From Watersipora subatra (taxonomy: Eukaryota > Bryozoa > Gymnolaemata > Cheilostomatida > Watersiporidae), in contig NC_088712.1 in assembly GCF_963576615.1 (NCBI RefSeq), forward strand, positions 23,775,870-23,839,869: 64,000 nt of DNA. The letters run 5' to 3'. Shown here one piece after another: positions 1 to 10,976 of the stretch (positions are counted from its first letter, which is position 1; the number at the start of each line of letters is the position of its first letter). Below the pieces are notes generated by a model that saw only the letters and a list, made by a program, of their open reading frames with translations, did not search any database and was not told the DNA's origin. The translations under genes were made by a program, and so were the position numbers.

Positions 1-10
1 AATCAATAAT

Positions 11-688
11 CACTATGTTTCCATGATGCGCAGTGCTTCGGAGTTGCGCTATCTCCAAATCATGGAAACGGCGTCTTCGCACTGAAATCACTGCGCACTG
101 TTCAGTGCGAAGCCAGTGCAAATTCCCAGCAAAGAAACAGCAACTGCGCAGTGGCTGCGCATAGCTCTCATGCCGTGGATACAGATTCTTCAAAGGCCAT
201 AAACTAGTACAAAGGTTGTCCTGCTAATCTTGTTTTTTTTATTCTTCCGATCTTCTTTCACTTAAATTTAACTAAGGTCTGCATTCACGAGGATGACGAG
301 GTGATTACTTTCCTGGACTTTGTTATCGATGCCAACACATTTCGAAAAATAGGTGGCAAGTCCAAAATTAACGTATAAATAATATATTACTTAAAATACT
401 TATTAAAAATATATTACTTTGTAAAAAGTGTGTTAAGGTTTGTAAAACCTTGTGAATGTGTATTGTAAATAAAAGTATAATGAGGACAGAATCATAAAAA
501 GACCGTTTATGACGTTCGGTATCCGTGATCGATTCTATTTTTCCATCAGGCGATTCGATTTATACAATTTCTCTTCTCTGGCTAATTTGCTGAAATTCTG
601 AAAACCACTGCGCAGCATGGAAACGTACAATCCCCTCGACTTTGGAGGGGGGCTGCTTCGCAGTACTGCGCACCATGAAAACATAGTG
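11..688. mobile_element. Non-autonomous CACTA (EnSpm-like) element
   Basis: The ends are inverted repeats beginning CACTATGTTT: the left end reads CACTATGTTTCCATGATGCG and the complement of the right end reads CACTATGTTTTCATGGTGCG. The triplet AAT flanks both sides (8-10 and 689-691). The second copy of the flanking segment (around 48546-48560) has one AAT and no element, so it acts as the empty site. Several copies of a GCGCAGT-type motif sit near both ends, as expected for transposase binding sites. No transposase reading frame is present, so movement would need a transposase supplied elsewhere. The CACTA start and 3-bp duplication point to EnSpm/CACTA; the family call is inferred from those two features. 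Confidence 0.8.
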
Positions 689-1101
689 AATCAGTACAGG
701 CCCTGGCAAAAGTGGGTGCAATGTAACAGTAATTATACCTTGCACAACATTACCCACTTTAAACGACTGCATCTGTACCTTTTTTATCTGTCAGCATCAC
801 TCGTTAGATTAATGTTGCATTTGCCAGTAAATATGTAATAAGCTTTGATATTTGTTGGTAGTAGTCTGAGCTAAATGCTGGTATTATTTCCTAAAGTACT
901 GTTACAGTACCGATTCTGTTTGTTTACAGCTTGAACACGGTTGTTACTCCATTACAATGTAGGCTACACAGTAGGCTACAGACGCTCAGTACTTTAGATA
1001 GTCTTCAATCATACATAGAAGAATGTGAGCTGAGACACATGATGAAGCATGTGGTCGCACAGCAAGACAAGAGCTTCACTGCTCCACTCAATGCCGGTAC
1101 G
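689..1101 (+). repeat. Duplicated segment, copy 1 (intron end plus exon)
   Basis: This stretch is closely similar to 48546-48965. Similarity starts at the CACTA insertion point and stops just after the sequence GTACG. Both copies contain a polypyrimidine-like tract, an AG, an open exon-like stretch and a GT. Such an abrupt end just past a splice donor suggests either a duplicated exon or copies of one dispersed element. Confidence 0.7.
930..1096 (+). CDS. Putative internal exon, unknown product (copy 1)
   Basis: An open stretch of 167 bases lies between an acceptor (TTTACAG) and a donor (GTACG). Read in the open frame it gives about 55 residues, starting LNTVVTPL and containing LDSLQSYIEE and MKHVVAQQDKSF. 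The partner at 48791-48960 is open in the same frame and differs by a clean 3-base insertion and a few substitutions, which supports coding use. I do not recognise the family. No other exons of the same gene are visible nearby, so this may be an exon of an unrecognised transposon or of a dead gene fragment. Confidence 0.35.
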
Positions 1102-1975
1102 CTCTTAACGTTCTGAAACTGGTTACTTACAGGCTTTAAATATACTTACAGGCTATAAATATATTTATATATAAATATATATAATGTTCAATTAGGCCTG
1201 CCTGGGCTATCAGGGAGTCTGGAATGACAGATTTTATTACATGTATAGCAAGCTTTGTGTTTTTGTTTAGTGATATTACGCTAGGCTTTTTCGGTTGAGT
1301 TACTAATAGCGTATGAGTATCTAATTAGCGTTTGCATGGCGCAATGTCATATTATGCTTGCTCTTGCGGCGTTGTTAGTATGTGCTCCAACTAGTCATTG
1401 ACTACAGGCTAGGCTAATGGCAAATGGAAAGCAACCACATTACCTGTCCCAGTTTATAAGCTGATTTTTAAGACTCGTGCAATGTTTGGCATTCTGCTAG
1501 TCTCTATATATAAAACTAGCTGTACCACCAGGCATTACCTGGGAAATAAAAAAGTCTTTGGACCGGAAATTGATTTGTATTTAAAACATAACAACAATTC
1601 TCCTTTTTACTTTCAAACTACATACCATGAGAGAAGTGTTTTGTATAGTTGAAATAAATTAGGAGACAAATAAAAACAACTGTAAACGTTTTAAGACTTT
1701 GTCAAACAAATGTGCCTTTCAAGCTAGTAGCCTGGCATATTGCCAATGAAAATTCCACTAAGCTAGTTAATAATATTAGGCTTGTAATGACCTAAAGCCA
1801 TGACTTTGTGCCTGCATTGTTGTCCAGCTCAGCTGTTCACATAATAGCTATAGCCATGATGACTACCAACAGACCAACATATATACAGGCACACATATAT
1901 ACTACCCTGTTGTTTTTGTTTTGTATGAGCGTGGCAAAAATCCTTGAGTTCGTGACCCGGCTAGCCCGTGATGAA
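1102..1975. other. AT-rich sequence, no gene seen
   Basis: No coding exon, RNA gene or clear repeat boundary is supported here. A short 63-codon open stretch at 1808-1999 overlaps the start of the R1 repeat and shows no family likeness. Confidence 0.5.
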
Positions 1976-3030
1976 GATATTATATTGTCCAGTCCATGAT
2001 TTGCTTAACCTAGCTTTCAGTGTATATATTCGATTCATATCCATTGATCTCTCATTTGTTTGTAGAAAACCAGGGCAGCAAGATGACACTGTGACTTAAA
2101 AGTTGACACTGCATGGATACTCAGAATATTTCAGGTGTCAGATAAAATTTTTGAACTAATAGCGAAGATCGACAGCTGTTATTTAGCATCATACCCAAAA
2201 TTTCCTTTTAGGAGCAAATATTGTGTTGATGACCAATCCTCAGATGCAAAACTTCAAAATGTGTTCATTGATTAATCTGAAAGCTTTTTGTTCGTGGAGT
2301 CAGCATAATGATTTGATTACTCTACCATGATGATGGTTTACTGTTATTATAAATCAGCTTGAGAGTTTGACAGATTTGTAACCACCAAATAGGACCACAT
2401 AATGTGAAATATAGCTGGTACGATGAGAAAAGAGAAAACTTTCAATATGACTAACATGGTGCAATAATAACAAGCATGGCTGTGACAGAAACTTAGTTGT
2501 GTTTGAACAAAACTGAAGTGATTAAAGCCAGTTAATATAAATCATAGACTCAGGACCAAAATGTATCTTATTGAAAGTTTTGGTAAATATTGTCAATTCA
2601 TTAATTTGACTCTATGTGTATTCTCATATATATGTTCTTGTTTATGTTTTATAGATATTCTTGGTCCATATTCTCTTAGAGATACCTTGTGTATATTTTC
2701 ATAGAGAGTATTTGTGTATATTTTTGCAGATACTTTTTTTGTACATTTTCTAGATATTCCTTGTGTATATTTCCATAGATATTCTATCCGTACATTTTTA
2801 TAGAAAATCCTTTGGTATATTTTCAAAGAGGTTTTTAGTGTATGTTTTCATAAAGATTCCTTAGGTATTTGATAAAGATTATTTGTGTATCATTTTATAA
2901 AGAGTCTTTATGCATACTATCATATAAATTTCTTTGTATACTTACTCAGAGACTCCTTCTTTATATTTTCACACAAATTCCTTGGGTATATTTTCAGCAA
3001 AATTAATTGTGTTTATTTCTATAGATTTTC
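1976..3030. repeat. Long repeat R1, copy A, left part
   Basis: Closely similar to 58037-60142 once the Harbinger-like insertion in that copy is removed. For example, the stretch around 2065-2090 (AAACCAGGGCAGCAAGATGA) recurs at 58141-58160. Related but more diverged sequence is at 51580-52200. The copy ends in a 25-bp satellite that is interrupted at 3031 by the Kolobok transposon and resumes at 11117. It has no coding potential that I can see. Confidence 0.8.
2600..3030. repeat. 25-bp satellite array, R1 copy A
   Basis: A diverged tandem array with a period of about 25 bases, built on GTGTATATTTTCATAGA followed by a short GATTCC-like spacer. Roughly 15 imperfect units are seen. The same satellite occurs at 11117-11210, 52190-53530, 53990-54260, 56560-56850 and 59690-60235. 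Kolobok inserted at a TTAA inside this array. Confidence 0.8.
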
Positions 3031-3034
3031 TTAA

Positions 3035-3170
3035 AGAATAGAGAAAGCATAATATTATTATGCTTTATTATTTATCTTGAGGTGTTGAATGGTGTTTTAA
3101 AAAAAGAATCAAGGAGATTGACCAACCAGAAGCTGAGATATAGCCAGCCAAACATAGGTCTACCAAAAAA
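3035..3170 (+). repeat. Kolobok left terminal inverted repeat
   Basis: 136 bases matching the reverse complement of 10977-11112 with about three mismatches. It begins AGAATAGAGAAAGC. Positions 3046-3068 form a near-terminal palindrome (AAAGCATAATA, one T, TATTATGCTTT). Weaker similarity continues inward, for example TGACGTAT followed by AAATCGACTT in both ends. Confidence 0.93.
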
Positions 3171-3531
3171 CATAAGTGTTTTGGTGATCCTCATATTAGC
3201 ATAAAAATATGACGTATGAAATCGACTTGTGTGCCATTGGTCAATCAAGCCAACTAATGCGCGCTCCTATAACAATCACAACGGTTTAATTGGTTTAATC
3301 GTAGAAAGAATAGACTAATCAAATTGGGCCTAACAATCATTGCTCCAAAGATTCCGAACCAGTCCCTCTGACGTGTAGATTAGTTTTAGCATGAAATAAT
3401 TACACGCATCTATGATCTCGCAGTATCTCGCTATCTTGGTAGTCCAGCTCAGTTTCGTTGTTCTCCCACTTGGCTTCCGTGTTCGTACTCGTCGTTAGCG
3501 CAGCTCAGATTTTCTAATTTATACCTGTTAA

Positions 3532-4528
3532 ATGGCTGGTTTTGAGCCTAGAAAGCGTGCTGCTGAGCCTGACAGCGAGGAGCAGGAAGTAAAAAGGAGG
3601 ATCGATATGCGAAATTTGGTAAATATAATGATCAATCTTTCGCTCTGCCTATAAGTTAATATCTATGACCATGTTGTTACATTCAATACTAACGATAAAT
3701 GTATGGTATGCATTTTAATAATCATACATACATGTCATATATATATATATATATATGAGCGCTATCTATCACGAATGTCTAACATCATTGATCGCTATTG
3801 CAAAATATTTAAGTATCACTCCTACCTGAAGGTTTGTTAAAATCAAAGCTGTAGATAGTTGACGGTGCTCTCATTGAGCTTATTGTATAATTGTTTGAGA
3901 CTTGCAGTCCTTTCATCATTCTAGGTCAGTGTTAAGTTTGGCCACATGAAGTGGTGTACGTGTGGCAGCTGTACGCTGCAACCCACCCCGGAAATGAATC
4001 GTTGCTGTTGGAGCCACAAAGGTGCACGGATGAAGATGATGGGGAAGACCTTCCTATGCTTTACTGACAACCCTGCACTAGAGCAGCTGACATCTGAGGC
4101 AGTGCTAGAAAGTGCGTACAACCACTATCTTGCTTTTCATGGTAAGAATAAAAATTACCATCTCATGTTGCATTATAGTTGCAGGTTTCATCATATACCA
4201 AATACATTACTAGTTGTTGGTCTATGTCATAGCATTATGGATGGTCGACTTACCTTTTAATAACAATATAATGTTTGTTTATTCCTTTATTGCAGAAGAC
4301 ATGTTTCCAGAAAACCCAACCCAGGATGATTACAGGCGCAAGGATAGGTTTAGTGCCTACAGATCGATTGTATTTTGGTTGTTCTCAGGCCTAAAGAAAC
4401 GGGACAGACGTGCCCTGCCTGCATGTGTTTATCAGTATGTGAGAAAGAAATTCCCCTTTATTAATAATAATAATGATGACGATGATGAACCTGATTCACT
4501 TTTGTTCAGCAAATTTGTTTCGAGGTGA
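3532..4528 (+). CDS. P2X7-ballast-domain zinc-binding protein, Kolobok accessory gene
   Basis: Three exons, 3532-3618, 3925-4141 and 4296-4528, join in frame to 178 residues with good GTAAAT and GTAAGA donors. Exon 1 starts MAGFEPRKRAAEP and is charged. Exon 2 holds the cysteine cluster: W39, C40, C42, C45, C56, C57, C74 (motif KWCTCGSC, then a CC pair). Exon 3 has SAYRSIVFW and LPACVYQYVRKKFP (C145), then an Asn/Asp-rich tail. This order (WCxCGxC, CC, YR..W, PxCV..IRxxFP) is the intracellular ballast domain of vertebrate P2X7 receptors, also known in invertebrates as small stand-alone proteins. There is no channel or membrane segment, so it is not a receptor. Its position inside the inverted repeats makes it part of the transposon. 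A role in DNA or metal binding during transposition is inference. Domain recognition is strong; function is unknown. Confidence 0.88.
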
Positions 4529-4629
4529 TTATTTTTATATTTATCTCTAGTTTATACATATTTTATGCACACAGATGTTTATATATAAATATATAATCAT
4601 TGTAACCAATCTCAGTCTTTGATGATTCT

Positions 4630-7600
4630 TTATCGCTTCTTAGCCTTTTTCTTTGGGATGATGAGCACCTTGGACGTTGCAGTTTTCTTAACTCTTGATT
4701 TCCTAGCTGTGCCTCTTTTTGTGGTCTTAGCTGCTACCAATATTTTCTTAGCTGCTGCTGAGGTAGCTTTCATCTTCCTGTCAACATGAACAATATCGAT
4801 GCAAATTTCATAATATTCATAGCATGCCATCAGCTCCAGACTGGAATGGACAATCAAACCATGAGCCATCTGGGTTATATTTAACCCGTCCTCCGCCAGA
4901 AAGGAGAAATAAAGCCCTGATGGCCCAATAACCGAACCTTGACATGAACAATATTAGTGCAAATTACATGTCATAGCATGCCATTAGCTACAGACTGGAT
5001 TGTCAGGGATTAACGAACCTTTTCCTATTAGCTTCAGTGGTAGCCATTGTAACATGGTGTGGCTTTCGTATCACTCCCGGTCTGCTCTTCTGTCTTGATA
5101 TTACCTCCTCCCTTGTTAACTGGGATCCTGTCGAGGCTAGTGTTGGTGGTATTATGTCTTCTAGTGGAATAGGCTTTGTTCTGCTTTGCAGGTAGGATTC
5201 GAACTGTAGAAACATCCTGTCTCTGTATGCTGGTAAAAGAAAGCATTTTCCTATGTTAATTGAATAGAACAGTGACCACACCACATATTTCTTAGTAACC
5301 TTATTTCTTATAACCTTCTAAGTTCATATAATTATGAGACCTCGTAAGTGCGGTATGCATAAAGTGGCAATGACCAATGATGTTTCTTTTGGATGAGAAG
5401 AGATTCTCTGGTCTTTTCCCATTGCCCATTTTGAGTTATTGTGGCCATGAACATGTTGAAATATTATACCGATGCAAAACTTTGATAGCCGAAACTCACC
5501 ATATGTTGGTGGCACCCTCAAAGGAATTGAAGTTTGCTGTTGTTTGGTAATCTTCTTTCTAACAATTTGCTGCCTTACAGTCCCATCCTTGTTGATGATG
5601 ACTGGCCGATTGACATCCTCGTTATGGTGCATAACTGTCAATTGAATCCTGTCACACCAAAGAACACAATGATTCATAGAATATTCAGTAAAACACACTG
5701 GCACTGCATATACCACTACGACAACATTAATTTACCATCAACATTTACAGCCATAGTAAAAGCATTTATGAAGCAAAATATGTACAATGATGCAACACCT
5801 TGGAGCAGTAGGTGGGCAATGTTTTGTGTGCCCTGTTTGTGGTTGGACAAGGGCTTGCCTATCTCAACATAGGGCCAAGTCCAGGTTACAGAATAGTATT
5901 TTGTTCATGCATTTACAAACTGCTATGACTGGATGACCTTGAGTCAATATCATACAAACGTGATACCATCCACATTGCTGAATTTACCAACAGATGTCCC
6001 TGTATAGACGGTCAAATAATGCTACACATTTGTGATCTACATACCTTGACTGCATACCAGAGTATGAGAAGTAACTCATCTTTGGTGCATTTCTGTTTAG
6101 TTCGGCATGATAGCTCTCGAGGGCTGCCGTGTCTGCAGAGCTGGCTCTCATCACTGCCTCAAGAATGTCTTTTTTGTGCACCACAGGAGTTAGGGCTTGA
6201 TAAATACCTTTCCACCTAAAACATAGCCATATAAATAAGAATTTGTAGGGTTATTTAAATCATGTGTCTGTTTGACAATGGATTAAATGTGGATAAGAAG
6301 AAATGAATTATTGAGGCAGCTAGACTACCTCACTGTCCTGTGTTATTGATTACCATAAATATGTTATTATATCATATCTGTTAGTTACCTTTGAGCAGCC
6401 AGTCTATTATTTCACCATTACCATCAACACCAGACAAGTCGTCATGCGGACACTCTTTATAGTGCATATTAGCAGGAAACTCGTGGATATCCTATAGCAG
6501 AAGAACAAAATATGTCAATGCTTCAGTTTAATAGCAAGTTAACCAATTGAACACCATCACTGATGATACTGGTATTTTGTGGCCTTCTGCAAGTACGTTC
6601 AGTAAAAGTAATTGTTTTGGCCTACAACAAATTTACCAACCTGTAGATGGGATAAAACACTTTTCCACATTTCTAGACGAAGAGGGGAGTTGAGAGGCGA
6701 AAATTCAGCGCAATGGTACACATGACTGACCACAGGCTTGATCCAGTTGAGAGTTTTTCTCAGCGACACAATCTTACCAATGTCTAGCATTTTAGTCTTT
6801 AGTCCTACAATCGTCAATCAATCATAAAAGTGATTCCATCTGGGTGAATGAAACAAAGCTAAATTAAAGTACCATCACAGTAACCAGCTCCAGTCTAAGC
6901 TTTATGTTTACCTTTTGCAATATGCCAAGGGTCAAATGTATGTGTAATGCTAGGCAAATTCTTGGCTACAAAGGCATTCACAGTTTTGTGCCGGTCCGTG
7001 ACTAACTCTCTTATGCTCAAGCCTGCGTCTAATACCTCTCCATGGCATCTCTTGAGTCCCTCTAATTCCATAGCGTTGGAGCTGGATACCTCTGTTACCT
7101 ACATACATAAAACAACACCAATCCATGTCATGTAGGAAGTTTAAATGCACTGTAGAGTGTGACAATATGCTGTTATTGTCCCCTGAATTACAAATTGTTT
7201 TAACTACCTTTACTAGCTTTGCTGATAGGATGAAGTTCGTCTCACAATCCATCAAGCTATAAAGCCCATATATGGCAGAGTGCCCTGCTGTGTCACACCT
7301 TCCATCTCCTGCCACAACCACAGGTCCCCTCACCGTCTTCCACAGATTAATTTTCATGGCAGAAAATTCATCTCTAATGATCTGAAAAATTTCATACAAT
7401 ATGATTGCTCAAAACATTAATGATACTGGGACATATATTATGACAGCTCAGAGACCAATATAAACGCCTTGTATTTTGATCAGACGATGACTGTGGACAC
7501 AATAACTATATTCCATGTCCATGTATATTATTACATATGGATGTGTTGTATGACAACAGCATTCAAATCAAATTTAGCACATACAATAATATCCATCTCA

Positions 7601-9895
7601 GTATTGGAAACATGTCTAGGTTTTTGGGCGGGTGAGCAACTACACAAATCCACCACACAATTGTGTAGAGCTGTGCTCACAATAACAACTGTGCCAAAGG
7701 GAACACATTCATCAACCCAAGTGCTGTATATATGGTATATAAATATACCCTACCTGGTGCAGATAAGTCCTCTGGTAATAGTGAAGAGTTTGTACCGTCG
7801 GTACACAAACCTTCAGGGAACTGAGAAGCCTTAAAGACTTTGCTGGCAGGGAGCCTGTGAATAGCACTGCAGCAGCTAGAAGAGCATTGATGGATGCAGC
7901 TTTCCCTATCATATCACAAGTTGACCATGTTCTGCAGAGAGACCAACACAAACAATATTATGACGATTTTAGCAACACTGGTTTAGCTTTGGTTGGCGAG
8001 AGATTTTGTGGCGCTACAAGTGTAGCGCCACAAAATCTAAACCAGTGTAGCTATGAAGAAGCGTTTAAACTACAAAATCTAATATTCACAATGACGTGAT
8101 TTCCGCTCCACTAACCTTGTGTGCATGCAAAACTGACAAGTGATGGTGAATGTGAGGGCGGCACCGAGTCTTCTTCCTTCTACATCACAAGACTTGGCAC
8201 ACAACATGCAAACTCCCAGTAACTCCGCCAACTTTCTTACGGACACGATAACTTTTGGCTCATCAAACCAAGTACCTCGGCTAAGAATATAATACATGAG
8301 TTTACGAACTACTATGTGGTGCCAGTGTGTATGGCAATTATAATAGGCAGCTGATATGATGTTGATTAACAATGGTGTAAGTTACCCCTGACTGAACATA
8401 ACCTCTTCTGGATCCTGGTCATCATCTCCACTATCTGGCTCGTAGTCAGGATCATTCCCATCATTATCGGGATCCTCTTCAGACTCACTGGATGAAGGGG
8501 CCACTGAGCTTAACTCATCCTGTGAAAGCAAGAAAATGACAATAGGCCAGCTGAATGAATATAAGCTTAATTTGCAACTGTATATAGGTGTAAGATTACC
8601 TCCTACCTACCTCACTGCCAGTGTCATAGTCAGATGAAAATTCTTCATCTGAAAATCCATCAGATTGATTTGCTGCGAAAAGTGGTGGCGCATCGATTAG
8701 ATTGCACTGTGTTGCAACAGACCGTCTTTTACATCTTCCAAGACGCTTCCCTGTCTGAGTTCCTGATGTAATGAAATAATAGGTCAGGTTTTCAGAACAA
8801 ATGAGTATAGTGTTAGTGTATAGTGTCAGTAGGTGGACTTGCAATCATGAATAAACAACCACATCCCTTAGCATTACATGAGGCATGTTAGTGTGTGTAA
8901 ATGGTATACATAATATTTCGGTTCTATAAGACTCAAAACAGCCATAACAACATTTTGTATGAAGGACTCTTACCTGTGCAGTTACTGCTTGCTGGTAGAG
9001 ATACAGCCTCAGTCTCAGGCTTAGAAAGTGTCACCCCAATTGGAAAAGAGCACCAGGGTTTAGGTTTGACAACATGGAAGGGTTTGATCTTAGGTCTGTG
9101 AAAGAAGGTGTTATAACAATAGGCGTCTACCTCAACTGTACAAATGATAGTTCAGATTGTCAACAAGTAGGAATGACTGGATGCCCTTGTGGTTGTGTAT
9201 TGTTAGTTAGTCGTGATTTTAACAGCTTTATAAAGTTTATTATTGTTCAGGCAAATGATTTATGTCATATAATATTAGTAGTACTTCTCTAGTGTCAGGT
9301 CTCGGATGATAGCCGATCTCTCTCTCTTAGTTAGTTCTGTGTCATCCATGCGCTCAATGACAGATGTAGGAAGGGTGGCCTGCACCTGGATGGTTGGCAG
9401 TGCATCTGGTACTAAATGTGGTCTGATTGGAGATAGAAAACATGGTTAGTGGCGTGTAAAACATTTGTTATGGTTATAATCGGCAGACAAGAAATTGACA
9501 TATCAATCATTCTTACCTTATATTTTCCTGAGGCATCATCACCATCATTTGATAATTAGAAATCATATCAGGTGCAAAATGATTCAAGCAAAGCTGGCTT
9601 GTCTTTGTTCTGACAAAGTTCTTTACCTTAATTCACAGAAAGAGGTGTTACTAGTTTAAATCACATCATAACATGGCCCACAAATATAATTTGCCAGCTC
9701 AAGGAAATCATTGCTAGTGCTGGGGTTAGGTTAACAGACATAGGACGGCTTTTGACATACCTTATCCAACACGAATTTAGTCCATTTATTGGCAACCGCC
9801 TCATTCTTTGGCCAATGAAATAGCCTCTCTGTGTTCTCACAGAGAGCAGCAACACAGTGAGACCGCTTAGACTTCTTAGAGCCATAAGTTGCCAT
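4630..9895 (-). CDS. Kolobok transposase with THAP DNA-binding domain
   Basis: Sixteen exons on - join without a stop to 810 residues: 9895-9761, 9626-9517, 9422-9285, 9095-8974, 8762-8611, 8519-8386, 8280-8116, 7931-7754, 7381-7208, 7098-6912, 6804-6641, 6491-6389, 6207-6045, 5648-5500, 5229-5019, 4777-4630. The N-terminus is a C2CH THAP zinc finger (C14, C19, W38, C58, H61) with an ALPTI box near residue 89. An acidic linker spans about 205-262. The catalytic region has VVVAGDGRCDTAGHSA (D404, D408), SSSNAMELEGLKRC, VTDRHK (D471), FDPWHIAKG (about 491-499), ECPHDD, and ALESYHAELNR (E618), a plausible RNase H-like acidic set. The tail is rich in Lys/Arg. It would cut at the inverted repeats and insert at TTAA. 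All splice phases agree. The last splice uses a weak GTTCGT donor; without it the protein would stop at 5003. Confidence 0.92.
7975..8048. repeat. Perfect long hairpin in a transposase intron
   Basis: Arms 8001-8018 and 8021-8038 are exact reverse complements (AGATTTTGTGGCGCTACA) with a 2-base AG loop. A second pair, ACACTGGTTT at 7975-7984 and AAACCAGTGT at 8039-8048, extends the stem across a 16-base bulge. It lies between the exons ending at 8116 and starting at 7931, in the same intron as the acceptor region. Confidence 0.85.
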
Positions 9896-10489
9896 GGTAT
9901 CAGTGTCCAACAGTATGGTAAGAAGCGTACAATGTTAGTCTAAAAAGATAAGAAATCATTGCTGAGCATGATATTCATTGTGACCAGCAGAAGAATATCA
10001 TTTGGTTTCATTTACATCTCCCAGCAAAGATCAGCAAATTATATATATATATATATAAATCTGGTAACAATGAAATTGCTGGTAACCACTTCAGTCTCAA
10101 GTGTCAAAGCACTTCATACTCAATTTGATTACCATGACCAAAAACTAAATGGATATTGATGATAGTTGGGTTTAGTTCAGTAAGTAATATATTAAATGAT
10201 AATATATGAACTTCAGCATAAGTATCTGCATAGTATTTTCTTCAATCAATCATCAATCGCGATTATCATTTGGAATTTTCTACAAATTATATTAATTACA
10301 TCGTTAATTCTATACAAAGTTATATTATTATTTTGTACAATATGCATTATGATTATATTAATTAATCATAAAAAACAATTATAGATAACATAGACAGAAG
10401 AATCAAATCAAAAGTTGTTTTCTTTTCTTACGACAAGAGCAGCACGGTCAAGTTATTCTTTTCAAAAATATGGATGTAGTGAACTTACA

Positions 10490-10760
10490 GTTTAATTAAC
10501 AGTGACAATAATCCTAAAAATCAACTGAATGCTGCAGTAGGTACAAAGATGAAGAAGGAACAAAGATTTACACCCGCGTGTCTTATTCGACTGGTGAACA
10601 AACTGCGAATAGCGGATATTGTAAATTATAGACCGGCATAGACTATACACGCGCCGTTTGTTCAACAGACGATCTTCGGTGCATATAGAGTTAAAGTTTG
10701 AGGCACAATAATCAAAATATCCTCTTCTGTTTTGACAAATCATGGCAGGGGGTTGTGGGC
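10490..10760 (-). promoter_or_regulatory. Likely 5' untranslated exon and promoter side of the transposase
   Basis: On -, a good donor (CTGTAAGT) follows position 10489 and a good acceptor (TATCTTTTTAG) precedes position 9939, so a leader intron of about 550 bases likely joins this stretch to the exon carrying the transposase start at 9895. It holds an 83-codon open frame that stops before the donor and lacks THAP spacing, so I treat it as leader. The transcription start is not visible. Confidence 0.45.
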
Positions 10761-10976
10761 AGTTGCCTTAACCACACAATGTTTGCTTGATTTTTTTGAG
10801 AAACCAAAGCTAGTCTGTAAATTATTTACTACCGCGAGAAGCGTTTCGCATCTCACAGCCTAAAACAATCAGTATACGCAATGGAGGTAAGGGTGCGCAA
10901 CTCCGGCACATGTCCAATAAGTCGATTTTATACGTCACAACTTTTGGGGTTTTCGAAGGGTTTTTCCTCCGATTCG

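Noticed and set aside
3921-4121. Minus-strand open frame opposite exon 2 of the P2X7-ballast gene
   Set aside because: It is a shadow of the + strand exon, which has family motifs and good splice sites.
3532-4528. Considered as a P2X receptor gene
   Set aside because: Only the ballast domain is present; there are no membrane segments or ATP-binding ectodomain.
10492-10743. 83-codon cysteine-containing frame considered as the transposase N-terminus
   Set aside because: Its cysteine spacing is not THAP-like, it stops before the splice donor, and a proper THAP exon begins at 9895.
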